This document shows, piece after piece, positions 8,417-16,301 of a stretch of 64,000 bases of DNA (the first letter of the stretch is position 1; every line of letters begins with the position of its first letter). Made by a program: the position numbers and the translations under genes. This DNA comes from an uncultured Eubacteriales bacterium. Its GTDB lineage: Bacteria > Bacillota > Clostridia > Christensenellales > Aristaeellaceae. Location: assembly GCA_900315675.1 (NCBI GenBank), contig OMZY01000002.1:124001-188000 (forward strand). The letters are read 5' to 3'. The notes under the pieces were generated by a model that was not told the origin of the DNA, ran no database searches, and was given only the letters and a program-made list of their open reading frames with translations.

Positions 8417-9640
8417 ATGCCTATGCTGACTGTTACCAAAAACCAGGCCAGGCAGTTCATCCTGTTGAAGCAGGGTCTGCTGGGAGACTACCGTTTCATC
8501 CGGAAGGACGGGGCGTATCAGTTTGTCCGCCAGGCCGGCTGTATTCAGTTTGATCCCGTGGATGTCTGCGGCCGGAACGCGGAACTGACCCTTCAGTCCC
8601 GCGTCAAAGGCTTCCGCAGAAAGATGCTGAACGACCTGTTGTACCGGGATCGTCTGCTGGTGGATTATTCCGACAAGGAACTGTCTATCTGGCCCCGGGA
8701 GGACTGGCCTTTCTTCTCCGGCTACCGGGAAAGGAGCGTCGCCCACGGGCGGCAGTTCCCCGGCATTCCCGAGCTGGAGGAGCAGGCAATCGCCTATATC
8801 CGGAAGCACGGCCCCGTCAGCAGCGACACCCTGCCGATTGAAGGAACCGTCTTCTGGCATTCCTCCATGCACTGGAGCGGTCACTGGGAAAAGGAATCCC
8901 TGGCCGCCCGTTCCGTGCTGGAACAGCTGTATACGGACGGAGTCCTGCTGATTCACCATAAAACCGGTTCCCGGAAGTATTATGATCTGGCGGATAAATA
9001 CTTTCCCTCCGATCTGCTCCGTGCCCCGAATCCCTGCCGGGATGAGGAAGCCTTCACGGACTGGCGTATCTGCCGCAGGATCGGGGCCGTCGGTCTGCTC
9101 TGGAACCGCAATTCCACTGCATGGCTCGGCATCAGCATGACCACGGAGCAGCGGAACGCCTCCTTTGACCGTCTTGAAAAAAACGGCAGTATTTCCGCCG
9201 TTCAGGTGGAAGGCATCCGTTTCCCGCTGTATATGCTCCGGGAGGATCTTCCCCTGCTGGAGTCCGTTACGGCCGGGCAGGCCGATACCAGATCCAGGCT
9301 GGAATTTCTGGCTCCGCTTGATCCCATGCTCTGGGATCGCAAACTGATCGAAGCCGTCTGGGGCTTTCAGTATTCCTGGGAAATCTATACGCCCGCGGTC
9401 AAACGCAAATACGGTTACTATGTGCTTCCCATGATCTGCGGAGACCGTTTCGTCGGCAGGATTGAACCGAAGGCCGACCGGAAAAACAACACTTTCACCG
9501 TTCAGAACATCTGGCTGGAGCCCGGCGTCCGCCGGACCAAAAAGCTGTCCGGGCAGATTGACAAAGCGGTACAGCGCCTGGCAAAAGTGAACGACTGCAC
9601 GCTGCCGGTAAAGCCGGACGATACGATACAGGAGAACTGA
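8417..9640 (+). CDS. YcaQ-like winged-helix (HTH_42) DNA glycosylase family protein
   Basis: This 407-residue protein belongs to the HTH_42 family, which includes E. coli YcaQ and Streptomyces AlkZ, glycosylases that unhook alkylated bases and interstrand crosslinks. The LTVTKNQARQFIL start and a Q-x-D element (Q44-F-D46 in GCIQFDPVDV), the position used for catalysis in this family, are present. The fold is a series of winged helices ending in a beta-barrel-like part (YYVLPMICGDRFVGRIEPKAD). It starts 2 bp after the RidA stop with no clear ribosome site, so translation is probably coupled. An AlkD homologue lies about 6 kb away. Confidence 0.83.
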   Translation: MPMLTVTKNQARQFILLKQGLLGDYRFIRKDGAYQFVRQAGCIQFDPVDVCGRNAELTLQSRVKGFRRKMLNDLLYRDRLLVDYSDKELSIWPREDWPFFSGYRERSVAHGRQFPGIPELEEQAIAYIRKHGPVSSDTLPIEGTVFWHSSMHWSGHWEKESLAARSVLEQLYTDGVLLIHHKTGSRKYYDLADKYFPSDLLRAPNPCRDEEAFTDWRICRRIGAVGLLWNRNSTAWLGISMTTEQRNASFDRLEKNGSISAVQVEGIRFPLYMLREDLPLLESVTAGQADTRSRLEFLAPLDPMLWDRKLIEAVWGFQYSWEIYTPAVKRKYGYYVLPMICGDRFVGRIEPKADRKNNTFTVQNIWLEPGVRRTKKLSGQIDKAVQRLAKVNDCTLPVKPDDTIQEN

Positions 9641-9642
9641 TG

Positions 9643-9933
9643 ATGACTGATTTTACCCTGATCACTGCCTGCGGTGAATGTTGTACCGGCTGTGCGAAAA
9701 AGGCCGACGGCCGCTGCCCGGGCTGCATCGAATCCGACGGCCGGGTGCCCGAATGGGCTGCCTCCGGCCGGTGCAAGGTTCACGCCTGCGTCCGGGACCA
9801 TGGCGTGCAGTTCTGCGGTTTATGCGGTGAATTCCCTTGCGAAAAGCTTCCTGTACTGATTCACTGGAATCCGGATATCATCAGGCACCTGTCCCTGCTG
9901 CGTGATGAATACCTGAAGGAGCATCATGGATAA
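9643..9933 (+). CDS. DUF3795 cysteine-rich small protein
   Basis: This 96-residue protein contains repeated cysteine pairs (CGECCTGC, CPGC, CGLCGEFPC) characteristic of DUF3795, probably a metal- or Fe-S-binding domain of unknown function. Two overlapping ATGs occur at 9640 and 9643; the second has the better distance to AGGAG at 9630-9634. The first ATG overlaps the stop of the glycosylase gene. A second DUF3795 domain is encoded at 11152, fused to a YjbR domain. Confidence 0.8.
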   Translation: MTDFTLITACGECCTGCAKKADGRCPGCIESDGRVPEWAASGRCKVHACVRDHGVQFCGLCGEFPCEKLPVLIHWNPDIIRHLSLLRDEYLKEHHG

Positions 9934-10086
9934 AACCCTTTACGTGAAACCCTGCTGAACTGGCAGGACCGCGTTAGTCCGTTCAGTATCAGCACAATCA
10001 ACAACCTGGTGGAAGGCAGGGTCGCCAGGTGGTTTCTCCACAGGCTTTCTCCTGCAGGCTCCGGCAAATATATTCCTTACTGGCTC
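9934..10086. other. Possible gene relic
   Basis: After the DUF3795 stop the same frame stays open for about 62 more codons (LLNWQDRVSPFSISTINNLV onward) until it runs through the terminator stem. It has no start codon with a ribosome site. It may be a decayed coding segment; no family was recognised. Confidence 0.25.
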
Positions 10087-10120
10087 AAAGAACATGACAC
10101 AGCATTGTCATGTTCTTTTT
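10087..10120 (+). terminator. Terminator after the ridA-ycaQ-DUF3795 operon
   Basis: The perfect stem AAAGAACATGACA paired with TGTCATGTTCTTT encloses a 6-base loop and is followed by a T-run. Its ATGACA/TGTCAT core resembles the WYL operator candidates nearby. Confidence 0.88.
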
Positions 10121-10173
10121 GTTAAGCTGCTGACGGTATGATACAATAAACATGTCATTATTATGTCCTGTTT
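10119..10173 (+). promoter_or_regulatory. Promoter and operator of the WYL regulator gene
   Basis: TTGTTA at 10119-10124, a 17-bp spacer and TACAAT at 10142-10147 form a promoter. A 25-bp block at 10149-10173 containing CATGTCAT and ATGTCCTGTTT covers the expected start point. It matches 19 of 25 positions with 11085-11109 upstream of the next gene. Confidence 0.7.
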
Positions 10174-10185
10174 GAGGTGTCTCAC

Positions 10186-11091
10186 ATGAAACTTAACCGT
10201 CTGATCGCAATCCTCTCTGTTCTCCTGAACCAGGAGCAGGTCACCGCGCCGGAACTGGCAAAACGTTTTGAAGTATCCCGCCGTACAATCAACCGGGATA
10301 TTGAAGCGCTGAACCAGGCCGGTATTCCCATCGTCACACAGCAGGGTGTGGGCGGTGGCATCCGGATCATGGACGGATTCAGGATGGATCGTACTGCCCT
10401 GACCTCCCGTGAAATGCATGTGATTCTGTCCGGCTTGAGAAGTCTGGACAGTGTAAGCGGAAATAACCTGTACCGGCAGCTGATGGAAAAGATCAGTCCC
10501 GGTTCATCCGGAATCCTTCCGGGAGACCAGCATATCCTGATCGATCTCGCTTCCTGGCATAAAGCATCCCTGTCTGAGAAGATTGAGTTGCTGCATGGAG
10601 CAATCGAACAGCATCGACTGATCTCATTCCACTATTTGTCACGAAACGGCGAAAGCAATCGGATTGTGGAACCGTCACTGCTGGTGTTTCAGTGGTCAAG
10701 CTGGTATTTATGGTGTTGGTGCAGGGAAAAGGCTGCTCCTCGTCTGTTTAAACTGGACCGCATGGATTCCCTGCAGATCGGTGAGCCGTTCATACCGCGG
10801 CAGATGGAACTGCCGGATCTTCTCGGCGAGCAGGCATTCCCCGACAAGTATCACGTTACTGTCCGAATCAGTTCCGCATATAAATGGCGGCTGGTTGAAG
10901 AATACGGGCCTGACTGCTATAAGCTTACTCCGGAAGGAGACTGTCTGTTTTCTGCAGGCTTTACCGACAAGAATCACCTGATCAGCTGGATTCTGTCTTT
11001 TCAGGGAGAGGCAGAACTGCTGGAACCATTGGAATTACGGGAAGAGCTGCGGTCAATCGGTAAAAATATTTATGATATGCATAATACATGA
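10186..11091 (+). CDS. WYL-domain transcriptional regulator (DeoR-like HTH)
   Basis: This 301-residue protein has an N-terminal HTH_11 domain (LNQEQVTAPELAKRFEVSRRTINRDIEAL) and a WYL domain around residue 150 onward, with WYLWCWCREKAAPRLFKLDRM as the signature. It ends in a WCX-like segment. WYL proteins bind nucleic acid, nucleotide or small ligands and mostly act as repressors or activators. GAGGTG lies 6 bp before the ATG at 10186, which is preferred over an in-frame GTG at 10177. The candidate operator at its own start site and the matching copy in its 3' end, in front of the next gene, point to autoregulation plus control of the neighbour. Confidence 0.88.
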   Translation: MKLNRLIAILSVLLNQEQVTAPELAKRFEVSRRTINRDIEALNQAGIPIVTQQGVGGGIRIMDGFRMDRTALTSREMHVILSGLRSLDSVSGNNLYRQLMEKISPGSSGILPGDQHILIDLASWHKASLSEKIELLHGAIEQHRLISFHYLSRNGESNRIVEPSLLVFQWSSWYLWCWCREKAAPRLFKLDRMDSLQIGEPFIPRQMELPDLLGEQAFPDKYHVTVRISSAYKWRLVEEYGPDCYKLTPEGDCLFSAGFTDKNHLISWILSFQGEAELLEPLELREELRSIGKNIYDMHNT

Positions 11092-11123
11092 CATATTGAT
11101 GTCGTGTTTAATGTGATACTATG
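11085..11123 (+). promoter_or_regulatory. Second WYL operator candidate and promoter of the YjbR-DUF3795 gene
   Basis: The 25-bp block at 11085-11109 (CATGACAT and GATGTCGTGTTT) matches the block at 10149-10173. It overlaps the stop of the regulator gene and a possible -35 (TTGATG). An extended -10 of the TGTGATACTAT type follows. Confidence 0.6.
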
Positions 11124-11151
11124 CCTTTGAAAAGCAAAGGAGGTATGCTCA

Positions 11152-11781
11152 GTGAAATATCCCTGGATTGACGAATACCTGATGGCCAGGCGCGGCGTCA
11201 CAAAAGATCTGCAGCCGGAATGGAACTGGATCCGGTATCACATCGGAGGAAAGATGTTCGCCGCCATCCTGCTGGATGATAACGACAAGCCTTACTATAT
11301 CAACTTCAAGCTGGAGCCGCTGGAAGGCGAACTGATGCGGAAGCAGTATGAGGATATCATTCCCGGGTACTACAGCAACAAACAGCACTGGAACTCCGTC
11401 AAAGCCGACGGGAATATTCCGGACGACCTGCTGATGCGCTGGCTGGACCGCTCTTATCAGCTGGTGCTGAAGGATTTCAGTAAGGCAAAGCAGCGCGAAA
11501 TCCTCGGGCTTTCTGTCTGTGGAATGGACTGCTCCGCGTGCCCCCTGCACGGCAATCTCTGCACCGGATGCAACGAAGCCTGCGGAAAAGTGTTTCACGC
11601 TCCGGAAGGAAAACCCTGCCCTATCTACGGCTGCTGTGTCAACAAGTATCATTACGCAACCTGCGCCTCCTGCGGTCAGATTCCCTGCAGCATATGGCAG
11701 GCAACCCGTGATCCGTCCATGACGGATGAACAGTTTCAGCAAAGCATTAACGACCGTGTTTTCACCCTCAAAAAGATCTGA
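11152..11781 (+). CDS. YjbR/MmcQ-like domain fused to DUF3795
   Basis: This 209-residue protein starts at GTG with AAAGGAGG 8 bp upstream. Residues 1-115 match the MmcQ/YjbR fold (GGKMFAAILLDDNDKPYYINFK, NKQHWNSVKADGNIPDDLL). Residues 120-200 form a cysteine-rich DUF3795 domain (VCGMDCSACPLHGNLCTGC, CCVNKYHYATCASCGQIPC). Neither domain has an established activity; YjbR proteins are called DNA-binding by fold only, and the DUF3795 cysteines may hold a metal or Fe-S cluster. The gene lies directly downstream of a WYL regulator gene and shares its operator-like sequence. Confidence 0.83.
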   Translation: MKYPWIDEYLMARRGVTKDLQPEWNWIRYHIGGKMFAAILLDDNDKPYYINFKLEPLEGELMRKQYEDIIPGYYSNKQHWNSVKADGNIPDDLLMRWLDRSYQLVLKDFSKAKQREILGLSVCGMDCSACPLHGNLCTGCNEACGKVFHAPEGKPCPIYGCCVNKYHYATCASCGQIPCSIWQATRDPSMTDEQFQQSINDRVFTLKKI

Positions 11782-11933
11782 TCCTGTTTATGTCTGAAGA
11801 TGGCGCTGGAAAAGTTCCGCAATCAAATACCCGCCGGAAATCACCGGCAGGTGTGACCATCGGCAAATCGAAGGTTGTCGGGATAATTGAAGTTAATTCT
11901 TTTGTAGGCTTTAGTGCGAAAGGAAAGAAAAAG

Positions 11934-12593
11934 ATGAAATACGAATACAAAGAAATGCCTGAATCTATGAAGGGGACATACGGGGAATTTGCTAAAAACT
12001 TCGGGTTTGATTGGAAAGAATTTATTATGGGAATACCGACTCCGATGTTTCTTGTCACAACCTATAAATCTAATGGAAAGCCAAATGCTACGATGCAGTC
12101 ATGGGCAGGGTTTACGAGTGCGAATCATGGAGGCGGGTACTACGTGATTCTATGCAGCGTGAATAAGTGTGGACATCTTTACCAAAGCCTGAACGAAAAG
12201 AAGGCAGCAGTACTGAATTTCATGTCTTCTGATTTATACAAAGCCTGCATGCAGACGATACAGAACAATCAGTTCGAAACGGATGAGATAACTTCATCAG
12301 GGCTTACCGTGGAGAAAGCTTCATGGATAGAAGCGCCGATGGTCGCTGAATGCTTCATGAACCTTGAGTGCCAGTATTTGTGGGAGAAAGAAATTGTACC
12401 GGGTGATGATCATGTTATGATTTGCCTTGAAGTCGTAGGCGGGCATATAGAAAAGGATTATATGGAGGATATATTCGGAGGAAAAGGGGTTCTTTACAAT
12501 GTACATTATCCGATAAATCCGGAAAATGTGAAAGAAAAAGGCTGCGATTATGTAGCTGCGCTCAGGAAAGTAAATCAATCCTACGAATATTGA
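11934..12593 (+). CDS. Flavin-reductase-like FMN-binding split-barrel protein
   Basis: This 219-residue protein resembles the flavin reductase-like family, which binds FMN: GIPTPMFLVTTYKSNGKPNATMQSWAGF near residue 36, YYVILCSVNKCGHLYQSL, and AECFMNLECQYLWEKEIVPGDDHVMICLEV near residue 140. The ATG at 11934 has AAAGGAAAG upstream; an open frame reaches back to 11790 but looks non-coding. Codon and base use are clearly more AT-rich than in all neighbours, and the flanking DNA is also AT-rich. This suggests acquisition from a different genome. Confidence 0.8.
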   Translation: MKYEYKEMPESMKGTYGEFAKNFGFDWKEFIMGIPTPMFLVTTYKSNGKPNATMQSWAGFTSANHGGGYYVILCSVNKCGHLYQSLNEKKAAVLNFMSSDLYKACMQTIQNNQFETDEITSSGLTVEKASWIEAPMVAECFMNLECQYLWEKEIVPGDDHVMICLEVVGGHIEKDYMEDIFGGKGVLYNVHYPINPENVKEKGCDYVAALRKVNQSYEY

Positions 12594-12859
12594 TCATATA
12601 AAGGGCAGTGCAATGTTAAAGCAGTGACGGATTCCAGTTTGCAGGGTGACAGTCTCGCAACCACTATGCTTGTTGCTCGTATTCCTCGCTCTGAAGAGCT
12701 CGGTCAATTCCTGTTTGTCGGATACCTTGGCATGCAAAATCGGAAGATAATCTTCCTATGATTTCATCAAATTCAGATACGATTCACTCCTTGTGCTGTA
12801 ATTACACCATGAATCACACTCTGCACATTGATTCTATTAGGTTTTAGGCGCTTTTACAT
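12594..12859. other. AT-rich intergenic stretch with possible gene relic
   Basis: The plus strand is open without a start from about 12620 to 12762 (KAVTDSSLQGDSLATTMLVA onward). The codons give no recognisable family. It may be debris from the event that brought in the flavin-reductase-like gene. Confidence 0.3.
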
Positions 12860-12893
12860 GACAAAATCCGAGGTGAATACCTCGGATTTTGTC
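12860..12893. terminator. Perfect 15-bp inverted repeat, probable terminator
   Basis: GACAAAATCCGAGGT pairs perfectly with its complement around a 4-base loop. The A-rich and T-rich stem ends would allow function for either of the two convergent transcripts. Confidence 0.75.
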
Positions 12894-12902
12894 TGTAGTC
12901 TG

Positions 12903-12925
12903 ACCCGCCGGAATCTCCGGCGGGT
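12903..12925 (-). terminator. GC-rich hairpin downstream of the APH-like gene
   Basis: ACCCGCCGGA pairs with TCCGGCGGGT around a 3-base loop, 14 bp past the stop of the minus-strand kinase gene. It lacks a U-run and may work together with the hairpin at 12860. Confidence 0.5.
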
Positions 12926-12939
12926 TGCATTTTCCCCTG

Positions 12940-13746
12940 TCAGTTCAGTTCATCCAGCAGAATATAGTACCTCAGCTTCTCTTCGTTCTTTTCGATGCCG
13001 GCCGCCCGGAACAGGTCGTCCGGGTTGATTTTGGGATACACCTTCCCGTAATGACCGTCGCTGTTATGCTTCAGGCTTCGCCAGCCCAGTGCCAGGTCTG
13101 TCCAGCGGTCACCGGCTCCCGCTTTTCCCACGTCAATAAAACCGGTAAAGCGTTTCCCGTCCGTAAACAGATTCGGCAGGCAGAAGTCTCCGTGCGTGAC
13201 CACCCGATCCTGCGGCGGCAGGTTCTCCTTCAGCCAGTCCAGCAGCGCTTTCGGGTCTTTAAACCCGCCCGGCCCGAAAGTTTCCGGCTCACAGTCCGAA
13301 GCGTCAAACTTCCCGGCCAGGATCGTTGCCTCCGCATGCGCCAGAGTATCCGCCACAGTCCGCTCAAAAGGGCATTCCGCCGCCGGAATCGCCCACAGGG
13401 TATGCAGTGCCTCCGCCATGCAGTCCAGCAGCAGCGTCGGCCGGTTCATAATTTCAGGTTTGCACAGTTCCCAGCCCCGAACCCGGGTCATCAGCAGCCA
13501 GTCCTGTCCGTCCTGTACCGCATGGGCCGCTACCCGCGGAGCCGGTACTTTTCCCTCCAGCCACCGCAGGATTTTTGTATCCTCTGTATCCCAGTCATTT
13601 TCCGGCCGGATTTTCAGCACATAATCCTCAAAAAGCACCACCTGCGCACCGGATTTTCCCAGCCCGTCCAGCTTCCCCCTGCGGTTACCGATCACCGCCG
13701 CAACAGCGGCCGGAATGCGTTCATATTGTTCTGCTCCTTCCGCCAT
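12940..13746 (-). CDS. APH(3')-like aminoglycoside phosphotransferase family protein
   Basis: This 268-residue protein has the aminoglycoside 3'-phosphotransferase layout. A nucleotide-binding N-lobe shows GKSGAQVVLFEDYVLKIRP, with the catalytic lysine in VLKI. The Brenner motif is HGDFCLPN and the metal-binding motif is GFIDVGKAGAGDRWTDLALG. The family transfers phosphate from ATP to a hydroxyl of kanamycin/neomycin-type drugs. The C-terminus YYILLDELN corresponds to the end of typical APH(3') enzymes. A GAGGAGG site precedes the ATG. It is last in a four-gene operon with AlkD and two acetyltransferase-type genes. Composition matches the neighbours, so it looks resident rather than recently acquired. 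Drug resistance cannot be inferred from sequence alone. Confidence 0.87.
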   Translation of the reverse strand: MAEGAEQYERIPAAVAAVIGNRRGKLDGLGKSGAQVVLFEDYVLKIRPENDWDTEDTKILRWLEGKVPAPRVAAHAVQDGQDWLLMTRVRGWELCKPEIMNRPTLLLDCMAEALHTLWAIPAAECPFERTVADTLAHAEATILAGKFDASDCEPETFGPGGFKDPKALLDWLKENLPPQDRVVTHGDFCLPNLFTDGKRFTGFIDVGKAGAGDRWTDLALGWRSLKHNSDGHYGKVYPKINPDDLFRAAGIEKNEEKLRYYILLDELN

Positions 13747-13760
13747 TCCGGTTCACCTCC

Positions 13761-14312
13761 TCAGTTTTCTTTCCCGGAGCATTCTTCCTGCAGTTTCTTG
13801 TACAGGAACAGAACCAGATCATCGTCCACAGTGCAGACCGTTTCGTACTGCACACACTGTCTGTCCTGGTACCATACGCCGGAGCCGTCCGGAATATACC
13901 CGCGCTTCACATACATCCGCTGGGCGCTTCCGTAGGCTTCACACAGGCCGACGCCCAGGCAGACCGTATCCGCGTATTGACCGGCAATCTGTTCCGCCGC
14001 GTCCATCAGCCGTCCGCCGATTCCCTTTCGCTGGTACTTTTTCAGCACATTGAAATCAACAATGATCGGCCAGCCCTTTCCCGCAAACGGCCCCTCCTCC
14101 GTAACCAGGAACAGGTATACATAGCCGGCCTGCTTTCCCTGGTATTCCGCTGTCAGGGCTGCACATTTTCCCTCCGCCCGTTCCTGCATCCTCTTCTGGT
14201 AATAATCAAGGCTCGGATGCCATCCCTGGGCAGTAAATTCCTCCACAAAAACCGTTCCGTCCGCTTCTTCCATGTCGCGGATCACAAGCTCTTTATCCTG
14301 ATAATAGATCAT
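13761..14312 (-). CDS. GNAT family N-acetyltransferase
   Basis: This 183-residue single-domain GNAT shows the acetyl-CoA motif as VLKKYQRKGIGGRLMDAAE near residue 95, followed by SAQRMYVKRGYIPDGSGVWY. The ATG at 14312 has AAGGAG 6 bp upstream and is preferred over an in-frame TTG two codons earlier. The substrate is unknown. It lies 11 bp after the GNAT-nucleotidyltransferase gene and 14 bp before the APH-like kinase, within one operon. Confidence 0.88.
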   Translation of the reverse strand: MIYYQDKELVIRDMEEADGTVFVEEFTAQGWHPSLDYYQKRMQERAEGKCAALTAEYQGKQAGYVYLFLVTEEGPFAGKGWPIIVDFNVLKKYQRKGIGGRLMDAAEQIAGQYADTVCLGVGLCEAYGSAQRMYVKRGYIPDGSGVWYQDRQCVQYETVCTVDDDLVLFLYKKLQEECSGKEN

Positions 14313-14323
14313 GAGCAAACTCC

Positions 14324-15577
14324 TTAAAGTCGTTCTCTTTCCGCCCGGATCTGGTCCAGCATGTAAACCGCGTAGCGTTTTGCCGTCTCCGGGTCATACT
14401 GTTCGTTGATCCCCTCCGCGTATTCCTTCAGTGCGGACCGGAGCAGTACGTGGTATTCCTCCGGCAGAGCTGCAAGGCCCCATTCCCCGCCTTCCTTCTT
14501 GGATAGGACCTTTTTCCCCTTCAGGTAGGCCAGCACCCGCGCCAGATTCAGAATCAGGTACATCGGATTCTCCGTGATCTCTTCCTCCGCGCCGCTGATA
14601 TCCTCCCACAGGGCGTCCAGGTAATCTTCCTCCGGTACTTCACCGAACACTTCCGGGACCGGCAGGCCGTACAGACACTGTCCCCTGTCCCGGATCACGG
14701 TGAAGTGAGCCGCCAGATCCCGGTCCGTCCCGTTCATTTTCCGGATATAATCTTCCGGATCCCTCCGGTACCATGCCGTATGCATTCTGGAATAATGCAG
14801 GATAAACGGCGTCGGATACACAAACGGATCGCATACGTCCCGGGTCACAATGCTCATCTCAATACCCTTGGCAGGCCCTGCCGCGTCCAGCATGATAACG
14901 CTGTCCAGGAAGACCCGCTTATCCGTGTCCGTCATGTTTTCCCTGACAACCACAAGGAAGTCCAGGTCGCTCTTCTGCGGCTGATAGCAGCCCATCACGG
15001 CGGAGCCGTGAAGATAAACGCCCAGCAGGTTCTCCTTCAGGATCTCCCGCGCACATTTCACAAACAGATCTGTCAGGGCGTTCCTGTCCTTCTGTTCCAG
15101 TTTCAGCACGGCAATGGCTTCATCGCCGTCGAATTCCCCGGTTTCCCGGAAACCGAAAGATTCGTACAGGGCTTTTGCCTTCGTGTTCTCCGGTTCATAG
15201 GAAAGCCAGCAGTATCCTGCGGGACCGCAGGGTTCCGTTGCGATAAATTCCATAATCCTTTTCATCGCTTCCCGGCCGTATCCCCTGCCCTGGTAACGTT
15301 TGTCGATCATAAAGCGCCACAGATTGTAGTTTCCTTCCGCTATGGCCGGTGCGTCCTCCCAGTCGTCGTCCGCGCCGAACCCGATCATGCAGAAGCCGAC
15401 AGGCGTTTCCCCGTCATAGATGCCGAAGGGAAATGCCTGTCCGTTCCGGGTGATCGCGACATATGCCTCGATAATGCTCCTATCATTCGGTGCCACGAAG
15501 TTTTTCTGGTCCTCACCGACCTCAAGCTTCAGGATGTCCCATATATTTTTTCCGGTGATTTGTTCAAGCCTGATCAT
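14324..15577 (-). CDS. GNAT acetyltransferase fused to AadA-type aminoglycoside nucleotidyltransferase domain
   Basis: This 417-residue protein combines two enzyme types. Residues 1-160 are a GNAT related to BltD/SpeG diamine acetyltransferases (LEVGEDQKNFVAPNDRSIIEAYV; CoA motif DKRYQGRGYGREAMKRIM near 92-108; AKALYESFGFRETGE). Residues 165-417 match the ANT(9)/AadA plus DUF4111 layout: the nucleotidyltransferase signature is LHGSAVMGCYQPQKSDLDFL, with G191-S192 and D204-x-D206. The second part would transfer AMP to a hydroxyl of a spectinomycin-like compound. Both active-site signatures are intact. It overlaps the AlkD gene by 4 bp and is followed by a GNAT and an APH-like kinase. Its true substrates are unknown. 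Confidence 0.86.
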   Translation of the reverse strand: MIRLEQITGKNIWDILKLEVGEDQKNFVAPNDRSIIEAYVAITRNGQAFPFGIYDGETPVGFCMIGFGADDDWEDAPAIAEGNYNLWRFMIDKRYQGRGYGREAMKRIMEFIATEPCGPAGYCWLSYEPENTKAKALYESFGFRETGEFDGDEAIAVLKLEQKDRNALTDLFVKCAREILKENLLGVYLHGSAVMGCYQPQKSDLDFLVVVRENMTDTDKRVFLDSVIMLDAAGPAKGIEMSIVTRDVCDPFVYPTPFILHYSRMHTAWYRRDPEDYIRKMNGTDRDLAAHFTVIRDRGQCLYGLPVPEVFGEVPEEDYLDALWEDISGAEEEITENPMYLILNLARVLAYLKGKKVLSKKEGGEWGLAALPEEYHVLLRSALKEYAEGINEQYDPETAKRYAVYMLDQIRAERERL

Positions 15578-16272
15578 TTTGATTTCCTCGTTGTTTTCAG
15601 CGTCTTCAGATAAGCTTTCTGCTCCGGTGTGATCCGGTAGCTCTCAATGGCTTTCTGGATAGCCTTGTTGTGCGTCCAGTCATCCAGCCGGCGGTTTTCA
15701 ATATAAGGCAGAACCGCGTCATATTGCTTTGCCAGCGCCGTGGCAAAATACCAGGCGGTCATCATGTTTACATAGTATTCCCCGGATCGGACGGCCGCCG
15801 CCATTTCAGGATATACCGGATCATAATCCTCATCCAGGTAATGCTCCATCAGCATGCCGATTCCGAAGCGGATGGTATAGGTTTCCCCTGATCCGATCCA
15901 TTCCCGGATACTGTCCGGAAGTTCCTTCCGGTGTTTCCGGAACACCTTCGGCGACATCTGGTCACAGGTAGCCCAATTGTCCACACAGGGCAGAAACCGG
16001 TTCAGTTCCCGAAGGCACTGCGCATAATCCTTCATTCCGGAGAGGATAAACGCGTGCAGCTGGTTTTCCTCAAAATACCGGTGCGGCAGGTCATTCAGGA
16101 ACACATCAATGTCTGCGTCCTGCGCATACTGTTTCGCCATCTGCCGCAGTTCGGGGGTCCGCACGCCGATGATGCTTTCCGGTTTGACAGTCGGAATGAT
16201 CCGGACCTGCATCTCCCTGTATTTCGTATCCTGCAGGCGGCTCAGCTCCGCCCTGATTTCCTCAATAATCAT
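15574..16272 (-). CDS. AlkD-like DNA alkylation repair protein
   Basis: This 232-residue all-helical protein matches the AlkD family of HEAT-repeat DNA glycosylases that remove positively charged alkyl purines. Landmarks are GVRTPELRQMAKQ, YFEENQLHAFIL and CVDNWATCDQMSPKVF, whose W and D belong to the DNA-interacting groove, then ETYTIRFGIGMLMEHYLD. It is first in a four-gene operon and overlaps the next gene by 4 bp (ATGA). A promoter with TATAAT lies upstream at 16302-16330. Confidence 0.92.
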   Translation of the reverse strand: MIIEEIRAELSRLQDTKYREMQVRIIPTVKPESIIGVRTPELRQMAKQYAQDADIDVFLNDLPHRYFEENQLHAFILSGMKDYAQCLRELNRFLPCVDNWATCDQMSPKVFRKHRKELPDSIREWIGSGETYTIRFGIGMLMEHYLDEDYDPVYPEMAAAVRSGEYYVNMMTAWYFATALAKQYDAVLPYIENRRLDDWTHNKAIQKAIESYRITPEQKAYLKTLKTTRKSK

Positions 16273-16301
16273 TTTGGGGACACTCCTTCCCGGATTGTTT
16301 T

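Noticed and set aside
12940-13746. Recently acquired aminoglycoside resistance gene
   Set aside because: The protein is APH(3')-like, but there is no mobile element, and its composition and tight operon packing match the host genome. Resistance cannot be claimed from sequence alone.
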